Origin: Neobacillus niacini
Lineage (GTDB): Bacteria > Bacillota > Bacilli > Bacillales > Cytobacillaceae
DNA length: 64,000 nt
NCBI RefSeq assembly: GCF_023715415.1
Contig: NZ_JAMBOB010000007.1
Span: forward strand, 186,001 to 250,000
Reading direction: 5' to 3'
The notes below the pieces were generated by a model. The model ran no database searches and had not been told where the DNA came from. It saw only the letters and a program-made list of their open reading frames with translations. This document shows positions 18,997-27,434 of this stretch, piece after piece (position 1 is the first letter of the stretch; each line of letters starts with the position of its first letter). Position numbers and translations under genes: made by a program.

Positions 18997-19746
18997 ATGG
19001 AAGAAACAATTAGTTTAAAAGAGTTATTGCAAACACTAAGAAAAAGGATAGGGTTAATTTTATCAATAACTTTCCTCGCTGGAACAGTTAGTGGTTTGAT
19101 AAGTTACTTTTATTTGACACCCATATACCAATCCTCAACAAAACTACTTATTAATCAGACAAAAGATGAGCAATCCTCTCTTAATTCAATGGATATTCAA
19201 GTTCAGGCCAATCTACAGTTAATTGATACCTATAATGAAATCATTAAAAGTTCCAGAATTCTTTCAATGGTTTCACAGAAAGTTAGCTCAGAATTAACAG
19301 TTGGTCAATTAAATGAACAAATATCAATACAAAAGTCAGAGAACTCACAGGTAGTTACGATTGTAGTGAAAAATCCTGATGCGGAACTTGCAGCTGAAAT
19401 TGCTGATACAACAGCTGAAGTGTTCCAAACTGAAATTGTGAAGATTATGAAGGTGGATAACGTAAACATTCTTGATGCTGCGACAGTGAATAATTCACCA
19501 GTTGCGCCCAACCCATTAATGAACATTGCAATTGCGATTGTAGTTGGATTAATGGCAGGAGTAGGACTAGCTTTCTTATTAGATTATTTTGATAGCACCT
19601 TAAAAAGTGAAAATGATATTGAAAGAATTTTAGAACTACCTATTCTCGGTAATATTGCTGTTATCGATGATGCAAAAATGGAAGAATTAAGTAGAAGGAA
19701 GTCTACTAGGATGTCAGTCGGAAGAGGTGAAATACATGGCTCTTAA
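18997..19746 (+). CDS. Chain-length determinant / BY-kinase modulator (Wzz, CpsC/EpsA/YwqC type)
   Basis: 249 residues with the Wzz topology: a cytoplasmic start, a transmembrane helix at about residues 19-40, an extracytoplasmic domain rich in coiled helices, a second helix at about residues 173-195 preceded by the proline-rich SPVAPNPLMNIAIA, and a cytoplasmic tail. In Firmicutes this protein activates the separately encoded tyrosine kinase, which is the next gene (10-bp overlap). Together they set polymer length and export. It is the first gene of operon 2. Confidence 0.93.
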   Translation: MEETISLKELLQTLRKRIGLILSITFLAGTVSGLISYFYLTPIYQSSTKLLINQTKDEQSSLNSMDIQVQANLQLIDTYNEIIKSSRILSMVSQKVSSELTVGQLNEQISIQKSENSQVVTIVVKNPDAELAAEIADTTAEVFQTEIVKIMKVDNVNILDAATVNNSPVAPNPLMNIAIAIVVGLMAGVGLAFLLDYFDSTLKSENDIERILELPILGNIAVIDDAKMEELSRRKSTRMSVGRGEIHGS

Positions 19747-20440
19747 AACAAATAAAAATTCGAAAATAACCGACCCTAGCCGAAAGTTAATTGCTACTCT
19801 AGATCCGAAGTCGCCGATTTCTGAACAATATAGAACAATTCGGACAAATATTCAATATTCATCTATTGATGAAGAACTTAAAGCGCTGATGGTAACTTCC
19901 TCTGGTCCAGCTGAAGGGAAATCTACTACTACTGCAAACCTGGCAGTTGTATTCGCACAGCTTGGGAAAAAAGTATTGCTTGTAGACGCGGATCTTCGTA
20001 AACCAACGGTTCATCGGACGTTTGGTGTAAATAATTTATTTGGTTTTACTACAGTATTAACAAAGCAAGCGACGCTTGGAAGTGCAGTTCTTGAAACAGA
20101 TGAAAAGGATTTATATATCTTAACAAGTGGGCCAGTTCCACCGAACCCAGCTGAATTATTAAGCTCGAAGTCAATGGAACAATTTATTGAAGAGGCTAAA
20201 GAGCAATTTGATTATGTCTTATTTGATACCCCGCCATTGCTAGCTGTTGCAGATCCTCAAATTCTTGCGAATAAAATTGATGGTTCTATCTTTGTAGTCT
20301 ACAGTGGCAAAACAGATATTGATCAAGCAAAAAAGGCAAAAGATTTGCTTATGAATGCACAAAGCAAATTGGTTGGTGTAGTTTTAAACCATAAAGAGGC
20401 CAAAGATAATGACTATTACTATTACTATGGTTCAAAATAA
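19736..20440 (+). CDS. Bacterial tyrosine kinase (CpsD/EpsB/YwqD type)
   Basis: 234 residues. Walker A SSGPAEGKSTTTANLA is at about residues 50-65, Walker A' LLVDADLRKP and Walker B YVLFDTPPLL. The C-terminal tyrosine cluster NDYYYYYGSK is the autophosphorylation site of BY-kinases. The upstream in-frame GTG lies inside the GAAGAGGTGA ribosome binding site, so the ATG at 19736 is the start. It overlaps the modulator. Its dedicated phosphatase gene directly downstream is destroyed (20543-20629). Confidence 0.95.
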   Translation: MALKTNKNSKITDPSRKLIATLDPKSPISEQYRTIRTNIQYSSIDEELKALMVTSSGPAEGKSTTTANLAVVFAQLGKKVLLVDADLRKPTVHRTFGVNNLFGFTTVLTKQATLGSAVLETDEKDLYILTSGPVPPNPAELLSSKSMEQFIEEAKEQFDYVLFDTPPLLAVADPQILANKIDGSIFVVYSGKTDIDQAKKAKDLLMNAQSKLVGVVLNHKEAKDNDYYYYYGSK

Positions 20441-20542
20441 CTAATTTTCGACAAATTCTCCCCCTTTACCAAGGTTTTCGACGGTGTTAAGATGAATATT
20501 GTCGGATGAAAATAACAATCTTTTGGAAAGAGAGTGTGAACC

Positions 20543-20629
20543 ATAATTGATTTACATTGTCATATATTGATAGGTGTAGATGATGGTGCGCAGTCTCTTT
20601 CTGAAGAATTAGAAGAAAATAGCTATTAA
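20543..20629 (+). pseudogene. Remnant of CpsB/YwqE-type tyrosine phosphatase
   Basis: Reading from an ATA codon: IDLHCHILIGVDDGAQSLSE, then EELEENSY and a stop. This is the N-terminus of the PHP-fold manganese-dependent phosphatase that dephosphorylates the BY-kinase, whose normal start is MIDLHCHILPGVDDGA. The start codon is ATA instead of ATG, and only 28 codons survive. The metal-binding HCH is still readable. The remainder of the gene is gone, replaced by the EAR-like region. Confidence 0.85.
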
Positions 20630-20684
20630 TTTGTTCTAAATCCAACTAACCAGCTAGTATGAAGTTTATTACTTATACATTTTT

Positions 20685-20835
20685 CAGGTATAACTCCCTG
20701 AACGGCGAGGCTCCCTGTCCGTTATCCATGGGTGCACTCGATTATGCTGTGGGAGGGGAGATAGTATACCAATCCTTAGACGCCTGTCGTCAGAAGTATA
20801 TTGCGAGGATGGGTTACAGGCCTGATTTATAAAAA
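20685..20835 (+). ncRNA. EAR-like (epsC leader) processive antitermination RNA
   Basis: A GC-rich, highly structured stretch in an AT-rich background, located between the kinase and the epsC-like gene exactly where the EAR element (Rfam epsC RNA) lies in B. subtilis. Pairings seen: AACGG (20701-20705) with CCGTT (20719-20723); two CTCCC (20694 and 20711) facing two GGGAG (20751 and 20756); GCCTGT (20782-20787) with ACAGGC (20816-20821). EAR lets polymerase pass distal terminators in eps operons. Class assignment rests on position, GC content and stems, not on a covariance search. Confidence 0.75.
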
Positions 20836-20848
20836 GAGAAAAAAACAA

Positions 20849-20912
20849 TAAATATCTAATGAAAGGTCAGGTGAAAAGTCAACTGAGTTTCCATTAGGTA
20901 TTTATTTTTTTT
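20849..20912 (+). terminator. Intrinsic terminator between the EAR-like RNA and the epsC-like gene
   Basis: AAATATCTAATG-AAA pairs with TTTCCATTAGGTATTT across a ~30-base loop and is followed by ATTTTTTTTTT-type sequence. A terminator inside an operon just after an antitermination RNA is what EAR-mediated readthrough predicts. Confidence 0.75.
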
Positions 20913-20961
20913 GTAAAAATTTCGCTTTAACCAATTATAGAGATAAAGGGGGAATGTTCAA

Positions 20962-22788
20962 GTGACATATAAAAAAAGATTAACGACACTTGCCATTTTG
21001 GATTCGATTATTGTGTTAACCGCTATCTACATAAGCTATTGGACGCTCAATCCATCGATACATATCTTTAAAGTTCCAATGTTATTTGTTACGGCTCTTA
21101 CCTTATTAGCTTGTCATCATTTATTTGCTTCTATGTATCATCTTTATAATAAGGCTTGGCAATATGCGAGTGTCGGTGAACTCATTGCGATTGTCAAAGC
21201 CGTTACGTTTTCGATTGCGGCCACTTCGGCAATGCAGTTGTTGGTTTTTCAAAACACCTATGTAAGAGCATTATTGATAACCTGGATGCTGCACGTGCTA
21301 TTAATTGGCGGTTCAAGGTTCTCATGGAGAATGTTCCGAGACAACATCATCAACAAACAAATGGATATCAAAAAAACATTGATTATCGGTGCGGGTTCAG
21401 GTGGAACGATGGTTGCTCGACAGCTGCTAAACAACCATGGAATTGACCTAAAGCCTGTTGCTTTTATTGATGATGATCCAAAGAAGTTTAAATTGGATAT
21501 TCTAGGAGTACCAGTAGTTGGGAATTCTGATTGTATTTCACAGACGGTTGAAAAATACCAAATTGAAAACATTGTGATTGCGATTCCTTCTTTAAAGCAA
21601 AGTGAGTTACATCGCATTTTTGAGGAATGTTCGAAAACAAAGGCAAAGACGCAAATCATTCCGAAGCTTGAGGATTTAATGACGGGGAAGATCTCGGTTA
21701 ATCAATTCCGTGAGGTACAGGTGGAAGATTTATTAGGAAGAGATCCAGTAGAGTTGGATATCGGTAGTATTTCTGAATATGTATCTGGTAAGACAGTGTT
21801 AGTAACGGGTGCAGGTGGATCGATTGGATCAGAAATCTGTCGCCAGATATGCAACTTTAATCCTAGTAAAATTGTTTTGGTGGGTCATGGTGAAAATAGT
21901 ATTTATTTGATTGATATGGAACTCAAAAAAATCTATAAAGAGCAAATTGAGATAGTACCAGTCATCGGTGATATCCAAGATCGAAATCGAATGTTTGAAG
22001 TAATGGAAGAACATCGACCGTTTGTGGTTTATCATGCAGCTGCGCATAAGCATGTGCCTTTGATGGAATATAATCCTCGGGAAGCAGTTAAGAATAATGT
22101 GTTTGGGACGAAGAATGTGGCTGAGGCATGTGATACATTCGGTGTTAATACCTTTGTTTTGATTTCTTCTGATAAAGCGGTGAATCCTCCTAATGTGATG
22201 GGGGCCACGAAGCGATTTGCGGAGATGATTATTCAGAGTCTAGCTCAACATAGCAATACGAAATTCGTTGCGGTTCGGTTTGGGAATGTGCTTGGTAGCC
22301 GCGGTAGTGTTATACCATTATTTAAAAAGCAAATTCAGGCTGGTGGACCGGTGACGGTTACACATGAGGATATGACACGGTATTTTATGACGATACCTGA
22401 AGCTTCACGGCTTGTTATTCAGGCAGGATCTCTTGCTCGTGGTGGAGAGGTGTTTGTGCTTGATATGGGTGAGCCGGTTAGGATTGTTGATCTTGCGAAA
22501 AATGTGATTAAACTTTCTGGCTATACTATAGAAGATATCGGGATACATTTTACAGGACTTCGTCCTGGGGAGAAGATGTATGAAGAGTTATTGAATGAGA
22601 ATGAGATGCATCCTGAGAGTATTTTCCCTAAGATTCATATTGGGAAGGCGAATGTACTTGAGGCTGAGGTGCTGAGTGAGTTAATTAGCGGACTTTTAGA
22701 GATGTCTGAAGTGGAAATGCATGATACGTTGATCGCTGTGGCTAATAATAAGTTTGATTTTTCACCTGTTTTGGCAGCGGTGAACTAG
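20962..22788 (+). CDS. Membrane-bound nucleotide-sugar 4,6-dehydratase (EpsC/CapD/PglF type)
   Basis: 608 residues, the long form of UDP-GlcNAc 4,6-dehydratases. Four hydrophobic helices fill about residues 8-110. A CoA-binding-like Rossmann (LIIGAGSGGTMVARQLL) is near residue 140, and the catalytic SDR domain starts at VLVTGAGGSIGSEICRQI near residue 276. The active-site segment is SSDKAVNPPNVMGATKR. It starts at GTG behind AAAGGGGGAA. It supplies the 4-keto-6-deoxy sugar for the DegT aminotransferase downstream, as in EpsC-EpsN. Confidence 0.95.
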   Translation: MTYKKRLTTLAILDSIIVLTAIYISYWTLNPSIHIFKVPMLFVTALTLLACHHLFASMYHLYNKAWQYASVGELIAIVKAVTFSIAATSAMQLLVFQNTYVRALLITWMLHVLLIGGSRFSWRMFRDNIINKQMDIKKTLIIGAGSGGTMVARQLLNNHGIDLKPVAFIDDDPKKFKLDILGVPVVGNSDCISQTVEKYQIENIVIAIPSLKQSELHRIFEECSKTKAKTQIIPKLEDLMTGKISVNQFREVQVEDLLGRDPVELDIGSISEYVSGKTVLVTGAGGSIGSEICRQICNFNPSKIVLVGHGENSIYLIDMELKKIYKEQIEIVPVIGDIQDRNRMFEVMEEHRPFVVYHAAAHKHVPLMEYNPREAVKNNVFGTKNVAEACDTFGVNTFVLISSDKAVNPPNVMGATKRFAEMIIQSLAQHSNTKFVAVRFGNVLGSRGSVIPLFKKQIQAGGPVTVTHEDMTRYFMTIPEASRLVIQAGSLARGGEVFVLDMGEPVRIVDLAKNVIKLSGYTIEDIGIHFTGLRPGEKMYEELLNENEMHPESIFPKIHIGKANVLEAEVLSELISGLLEMSEVEMHDTLIAVANNKFDFSPVLAAVN

Positions 22789-22893
22789 TTAATAGTTTAA
22801 TAGAAGCAAACCTTGCGGTTTGATTATGGTAAATCTAAAGACACAAACCCTTGGTTTGTAATCTATTTAATAATGCACAAAGGTGGAATTAGT

Positions 22894-23775
22894 ATGAAAA
22901 AGGTACGGAAAGCGATTATTCCGGCCGCAGGGCTGGGAACCAGATTTTTACCGGTTACAAAGTCAATGCCAAAAGAAATGCTGCCGATTGTTGATAAACC
23001 AACGATTCAGTATATTGTCGAAGAGGCGATTGCATCTGGAATTGAAGATATCCTTATCGTTACTGGAAAAGGGAAGCGAGCAATTGAAGATCATTTTGAT
23101 TTTGCACCTGAGTTAGAGCAAAACCTTAGAGAAAAAGGGAAGTTAGAGTTACTAGATAAAGTTCAATATTCTACTAATCTGGCAGATATTCATTATATTC
23201 GTCAAAAAGAACCAAAAGGGCTAGGGTATGCGGTTTGGTGTGCACGTAATTTTATTGGGGATGAGCCTTTTGCGGTTCTACTTGGGGATGATATTGTTCA
23301 AAGTGATACGCCTTGCCTACGACAGTTAATGAATATATATGAAGAAACTCACTCATCTGTGATTGGGGTGCAGACTGTTCCGGATAATGAGACACATCGT
23401 TATGGGATTGTTGAACCTTCGGTTCAGGAGGGACGTAGATATCAGGTTGATAACTTTGTGGAGAAACCTGCACCGGGAACGGCACCTTCTAATCTAGCGA
23501 TTATGGGACGGTATATTCTTACACCGGAGATCTTTACAATCTTGGATAAACAGCAAACAGGTGCTGGTGGAGAGATTCAGTTAACCGATGCAATTCAGAA
23601 ATTGAATCAGATTCAACGAGTGTTTGCATATGATTTCGAAGGTAAACGGTATGATGTTGGGGAGAAGATTGGCTTTGTAAAGACAACCATTGATTTTGCA
23701 TTACAAAATCCTGAGTTGAGATCTGAGTTACTTACCTATCTTGACGAAGTCATGGATGAATTAAAGGTTAAATGA
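22894..23775 (+). CDS. galU: UTP--glucose-1-phosphate uridylyltransferase
   Basis: A complete 293-residue GalU. The nucleotide-binding signature [17 protein letters not shown] is near the start, with [27 protein letters not shown] and the C-terminal [15 protein letters not shown]. An in-frame ATG exists 81 bp upstream, but KKVRKAII is the family start and AAAGGTGG precedes the ATG at 22894. It is a paralogue of the truncated galU at the window start. Makes UDP-glucose. Confidence 0.96.
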   Translation: MKKVRKAIIPAAGLGTRFLPVTKSMPKEMLPIVDKPTIQYIVEEAIASGIEDILIVTGKGKRAIEDHFDFAPELEQNLREKGKLELLDKVQYSTNLADIHYIRQKEPKGLGYAVWCARNFIGDEPFAVLLGDDIVQSDTPCLRQLMNIYEETHSSVIGVQTVPDNETHRYGIVEPSVQEGRRYQVDNFVEKPAPGTAPSNLAIMGRYILTPEIFTILDKQQTGAGGEIQLTDAIQKLNQIQRVFAYDFEGKRYDVGEKIGFVKTTIDFALQNPELRSELLTYLDEVMDELKVK

Positions 23776-23780
23776 ATATT

Positions 23781-23835
23781 TAAAATCAATAGACCCTGTT
23801 CATGGATTTGTTTTCTATGGGCAGGGGCTGTTGTA
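23781..23835 (+). other. Imperfect hairpin after galU
   Basis: GACCCTGTTCATGG pairs imperfectly with CTATGGGCAGGGGCT; the following T-run is short. It could be a weak terminator that the EAR-modified polymerase would pass. The remaining gap to 23943 shows nothing else. Confidence 0.4.
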
Positions 23836-23943
23836 ATGAAATCTTTAGTTGGTTAGTAGTTAGTTAGAACTATAATTTCTAATTAAGTACTAAGTGACTA
23901 AAAAATAATAAATTATGTGTAACTTAACTATGGAAGGAAGTCT

Positions 23944-25065
23944 TTGAAAATGGGAGAAAGAATATTCCTCTCATCACCACATATGAGTGATGAAGGCTAT
24001 GAAATGGAATATGTAAAGGAAGCTTTTGATACAAACTGGATTGCACCTCTAGGCGAAAATGTGAATCAGTTTGAAAAAGAACTGGCTGCTAAAGTCGGTT
24101 CAAAAAACGCTGCTGCACTAACTTCTGGAACAGCTGCCATTCATTTAGCTCTAAAAGCAGCAGGGGTAGGAGAAGGGGATATTGTGTTCTGTCCAACTCT
24201 TACATTCTCAGCTACTGCTAATCCAATCATCTACCAAAATGCAATTCCAGTTTTTATAGATAGTGATTATGAGACTTGGAATATGTGCCCTAAAGCTTTA
24301 GAAGAGGCATTTAAAAAATATCCGAATGTGAAAGCTGTAATTGTAGTTCACCTTTATGGCTTGTCTGCTGACATGGATAGAATAGTAGAACTTTGTAAAA
24401 AGCATAATGTTGTATTAATAGAAGATGCCGCTGAGTCTTTAGGTACTTACTATAAAGGTAAGCATACTGGGACTTTTGGGGATTATGGGATTTTCTCGTT
24501 TAACGGTAATAAAATTATCACTACCTCCGGTGGTGGGATGTTAGTGTCTAATAATGAAGAACGAATTGCAAAGGCAAGGTTCTGGGCTACTCAGAGTAGA
24601 GATCAAGCAAGACACTACCAGCATAGTGAATTAGGATTCAATTATCGAATGAGTAATGTTGTTGCTGGAATTGGTAGAGGGCAACTTAAGGTACTGGATA
24701 AGAGAGTTGAGAAGAAGAATTATATCTTTGAATTTTATAAAAGAGAACTAAGCGGATTAGATGGTGTTGAGTTCATGCCTAGCAATGAGTGGAATGAACC
24801 TAACTATTGGCTAAGTTCTATTACTTTAAGTGGTAAAGTTAGGCCAATAGATATTATGGAAGCTCTTGAAAAAGAGAATATTGAGTCAAGACCAGTTTGG
24901 AAACCAATGCATATGCAGCCGTTTTTTGAGAAGTATAATTTTGTTGGGACTGATGTATCGGAGAAGTTGTTTGAAAATGGCGTGTGCTTACCCTCGGATA
25001 CGAAAATAACAGAAAGTGAATTAAAAAAGGTCGTGAAAATTATTAAAGGGTTGTGGCTGGATTAA
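23944..25065 (+). CDS. PLP-dependent sugar aminotransferase (DegT/DnrJ/EryC1; EpsN/PglE-like)
   Basis: 373 residues. It aminates a 4-keto nucleotide sugar. FLSSPHMSDEGYEMEYVKEAF opens the fold; residues VIEDAAES(L) and FSFNGNKIITTSGGGML carry the PLP-contacting Asp and the Schiff-base lysine (the K in GNKI). The substrate is expected to be the product of the EpsC-like dehydratase. TTG at 23944 or ATG at 23950 could be the start; both fit the GGAAGGAAG site. It shares one base with the next gene. Confidence 0.93.
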   Translation: MKMGERIFLSSPHMSDEGYEMEYVKEAFDTNWIAPLGENVNQFEKELAAKVGSKNAAALTSGTAAIHLALKAAGVGEGDIVFCPTLTFSATANPIIYQNAIPVFIDSDYETWNMCPKALEEAFKKYPNVKAVIVVHLYGLSADMDRIVELCKKHNVVLIEDAAESLGTYYKGKHTGTFGDYGIFSFNGNKIITTSGGGMLVSNNEERIAKARFWATQSRDQARHYQHSELGFNYRMSNVVAGIGRGQLKVLDKRVEKKNYIFEFYKRELSGLDGVEFMPSNEWNEPNYWLSSITLSGKVRPIDIMEALEKENIESRPVWKPMHMQPFFEKYNFVGTDVSEKLFENGVCLPSDTKITESELKKVVKIIKGLWLD

Positions 25066-25709
25066 TGGTAAACTCCAAAGGGGGAATTTATAGAACTTTA
25101 TTAAAAAGGTCGATGGATTTAATACTATCTTTGGTTGCAATTATAGTTCTTAGTCCTGTTATTTTGATAGTTGCTATCCTTGTCAGAGTAAATCTAGGTA
25201 GTCCTATATTGTTTAAACAGGAAAGACCAGGTCTAAATGAGAAGATTTTTATGATGTATAAGTTTAGAACGATGACGGATGCAAGAGATGAAAAAGGAAG
25301 TCTACTTCCTGATAGTATTAGGTTAACAAGGTTTGGGAAGTTTCTACGCTCTACATCTCTTGATGAGTTACCAGAACTCATTAATATACTAAAAGGTGAT
25401 ATGTCGATCATAGGTCCTAGACCATTACTTGTTCAGTATTTGCCTCTTTATAATGAACACCAAAAACGTCGCCATGAAGTTAGACCTGGTTTATCAGGAT
25501 TAGCTCAAGTTAGTGGTAGGAATGCAATCAGTTGGGAAGAAAAATTTGATCTCGACATAGAGTATGTGGAGAATGTGAGTTTTATTGAAGATTGGAAGAT
25601 TATTCTGTTAACTATAAAAAAAGTAGTAGTCAGGGAAGGCATTAACTCAGAAACTGCAGCTACAATGGAATACTTTAATGGTAGTAAGGTGGGTAACGAT
25701 AATGAATGA
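25065..25709 (+). CDS. Initiating phosphoglycosyl transferase (EpsL/PglC-like)
   Basis: A 214-residue monotopic phosphoglycosyl transferase of PglC size. One re-entrant hydrophobic segment (about residues 15-38), then KQERPGLNEKIFMMYKFRTM, STSLDELPELIN with the catalytic Asp-Glu, KGDMSIIGPRPLL and PGLSGLAQVSGRNA. Its ATG overlaps the aminotransferase stop (TAATG). Coupled to dehydratase and aminotransferase genes, it probably starts the second polymer with an amino-deoxysugar phosphate, as PglC/EpsL do. This makes two initiating transferases in the window, one per operon. Confidence 0.93.
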   Translation: MVNSKGGIYRTLLKRSMDLILSLVAIIVLSPVILIVAILVRVNLGSPILFKQERPGLNEKIFMMYKFRTMTDARDEKGSLLPDSIRLTRFGKFLRSTSLDELPELINILKGDMSIIGPRPLLVQYLPLYNEHQKRRHEVRPGLSGLAQVSGRNAISWEEKFDLDIEYVENVSFIEDWKIILLTIKKVVVREGINSETAATMEYFNGSKVGNDNE

Positions 25710-26685
25710 AATAAACATATTAATATTAAGTGCCGGAAGACGTGTGGAACTAGTACAGTGTTTTCAAAATGCTGCTAAAAAACTTAAAGTAAAAAGTAAC
25801 ATTGTAGCCGGTGATTGTTCTGATACAGCCCCTGCTTTATATTTTGCTGATAAAACGTGTATGTTACCACGTATTGGTGATCCAAATTATATTAGTTCAA
25901 TTATTGATATTTGTAATAAGGAAAACATATCGCTAGTAGTACCTACAATCGATACTGATTTATTATTGCTTGCAGAGAATAAAAGTTTTATAGAAGAACA
26001 AACTAAAACTAAGGTATTAATATCAGATTCAAGAGTTATACAAATTTGCAGAGATAAAATTGGTACTCAAAGATTTTTGGAGGAAAACAGTTTTAAAATA
26101 CCAAGAATGTATACAGAGGAAGAAGTTGCTATAGGTAATCTGAATTTCCCATTATTTATTAAACCTAAGTCTGGAAGTTCCAGCATTAATACCTTTAAAG
26201 TAAATAATATTAATGAACTAAAGATATATAAGGAAATAGTGAATGAACCTATAATTCAGGATTTTATGGAAGGTCAAGAGTTTACTGTTGATGTATTCTT
26301 AGATTTTGATAGTACTATCATTACCATTGTTCCAAGGTTAAGATTGGCTACTCGAAGTGGAGAGATATCTAAAGGCAAGATAATTAGAGACCAAGAAATT
26401 ATTGAGGATGTTACAAGATTAATGAAGGTTCTTAAACCAATAGGGCATATAACAGTTCAACTTATGAAAACTCAAAAAGGAATTGAATATATTGAAATAA
26501 ATCCTAGATTTGGCGGCGGAGCACCTATGAGTATTCAAAGTGGAGCAGACTCATGTGAAAATATTATTCGTTTATTATTAGGTGAGAAACTTCAATATAA
26601 CTTAAATTACAGGGAAAATATTACCTTTATTAGATTTGATAGCAGTATTTGTTTAGATGAGAATATGGAGTTAGTGAAATGGTAA
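25702..26685 (+). CDS. ATP-grasp family ligase
   Basis: 327 residues with a pre-ATP-grasp Rossmann start (INILILSAGRRVELVQCF), then ATP-grasp elements: FPLFIKPKSGSSSINTF (the ATP-binding lysine and glycine loop), QDFMEGQEFTVDVFLDF and IEINPRFGGGAPMS with the Mg-binding Glu/Asn. Family members join a carboxylate to an amine or another nucleophile using ATP. The in-frame upstream start was rejected because AAGGTGGG precedes the ATG at 25702. Next to an aminotransferase it may acylate an amino sugar with an amino acid (inference). Confidence 0.85.
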   Translation: MNEINILILSAGRRVELVQCFQNAAKKLKVKSNIVAGDCSDTAPALYFADKTCMLPRIGDPNYISSIIDICNKENISLVVPTIDTDLLLLAENKSFIEEQTKTKVLISDSRVIQICRDKIGTQRFLEENSFKIPRMYTEEEVAIGNLNFPLFIKPKSGSSSINTFKVNNINELKIYKEIVNEPIIQDFMEGQEFTVDVFLDFDSTIITIVPRLRLATRSGEISKGKIIRDQEIIEDVTRLMKVLKPIGHITVQLMKTQKGIEYIEINPRFGGGAPMSIQSGADSCENIIRLLLGEKLQYNLNYRENITFIRFDSSICLDENMELVKW

Positions 26686-27356
26686 AAGCAGTAGTATTTG
26701 ACTTAGATGATACCTTGATATCTGAAAAACAATATATTAAAAGTGGTTACAAACACATTTCGGAGTTACTGAGTAATAGATTCAACAGAGATGAAACAGA
26801 ACTATATAACCTATTAATAGGAATATTTAGCGAAAGCCCATTAAATGTATTTAATAGACTTTTTGATAAATTAGGAATTACTTATACTCAAAACGATATA
26901 CTTGAACTTGTTGAATCATACCGAAATCATTTACCCTCAATTGAGTTTTTTGAGGATGTAATTTCATGTTTGGAAAGTTTAAAGAAGGAAAGAGTAAAAC
27001 TCGGCATTATAACAGATGGTTATGCTGATGCTCAGTTTCAAAAATTAAAGGCAGTAAAAGCAACTGATTATTTTGATGAAATAATTGTTACTGATGAACT
27101 AGGAAGAGAGTATTGGAAACCACATCCTAAAGCATTTGAAATGATGAAAGAGAAATTCAATATAGAATATAATCAGATGATTTATGTAGGGGATAATCCA
27201 GAAAAGGATTTTTATATAAGTAATATTTATCCTATTAAAACAATAAGAATTTTACGAGATGGTGTATATAAAGAGAAATGTTATTTAAAAAATATTAGGG
27301 AAACCCATTCAATTAATAGTTTAAGTGAGTTGAATACTTTTTTCAAAGTTAAATAA
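26679..27356 (+). CDS. HAD-superfamily hydrolase
   Basis: 225 residues. Motif I DLDDTL is at residues 8-13, motif II LGIITDGYAD, motif III lysine in YWKPHPKAF, and motif IV VGDNPEKDF. The alpha-helical cap follows motif I (subfamily I). It overlaps the ATP-grasp gene by 7 bp, so the two are co-translated and probably act in one branch. Phosphatase of a sugar or acyl phosphate is likely; substrate unknown. Confidence 0.88.
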   Translation: MVKAVVFDLDDTLISEKQYIKSGYKHISELLSNRFNRDETELYNLLIGIFSESPLNVFNRLFDKLGITYTQNDILELVESYRNHLPSIEFFEDVISCLESLKKERVKLGIITDGYADAQFQKLKAVKATDYFDEIIVTDELGREYWKPHPKAFEMMKEKFNIEYNQMIYVGDNPEKDFYISNIYPIKTIRILRDGVYKEKCYLKNIRETHSINSLSELNTFFKVK

Positions 27357-27434
27357 GTATTAGCAACATATGAGGAAGTTTTTTGAATTTGAGTAATTTT
27401 ACTGCTTACGAATTCTGTTAGGAGAGTTTATAAA

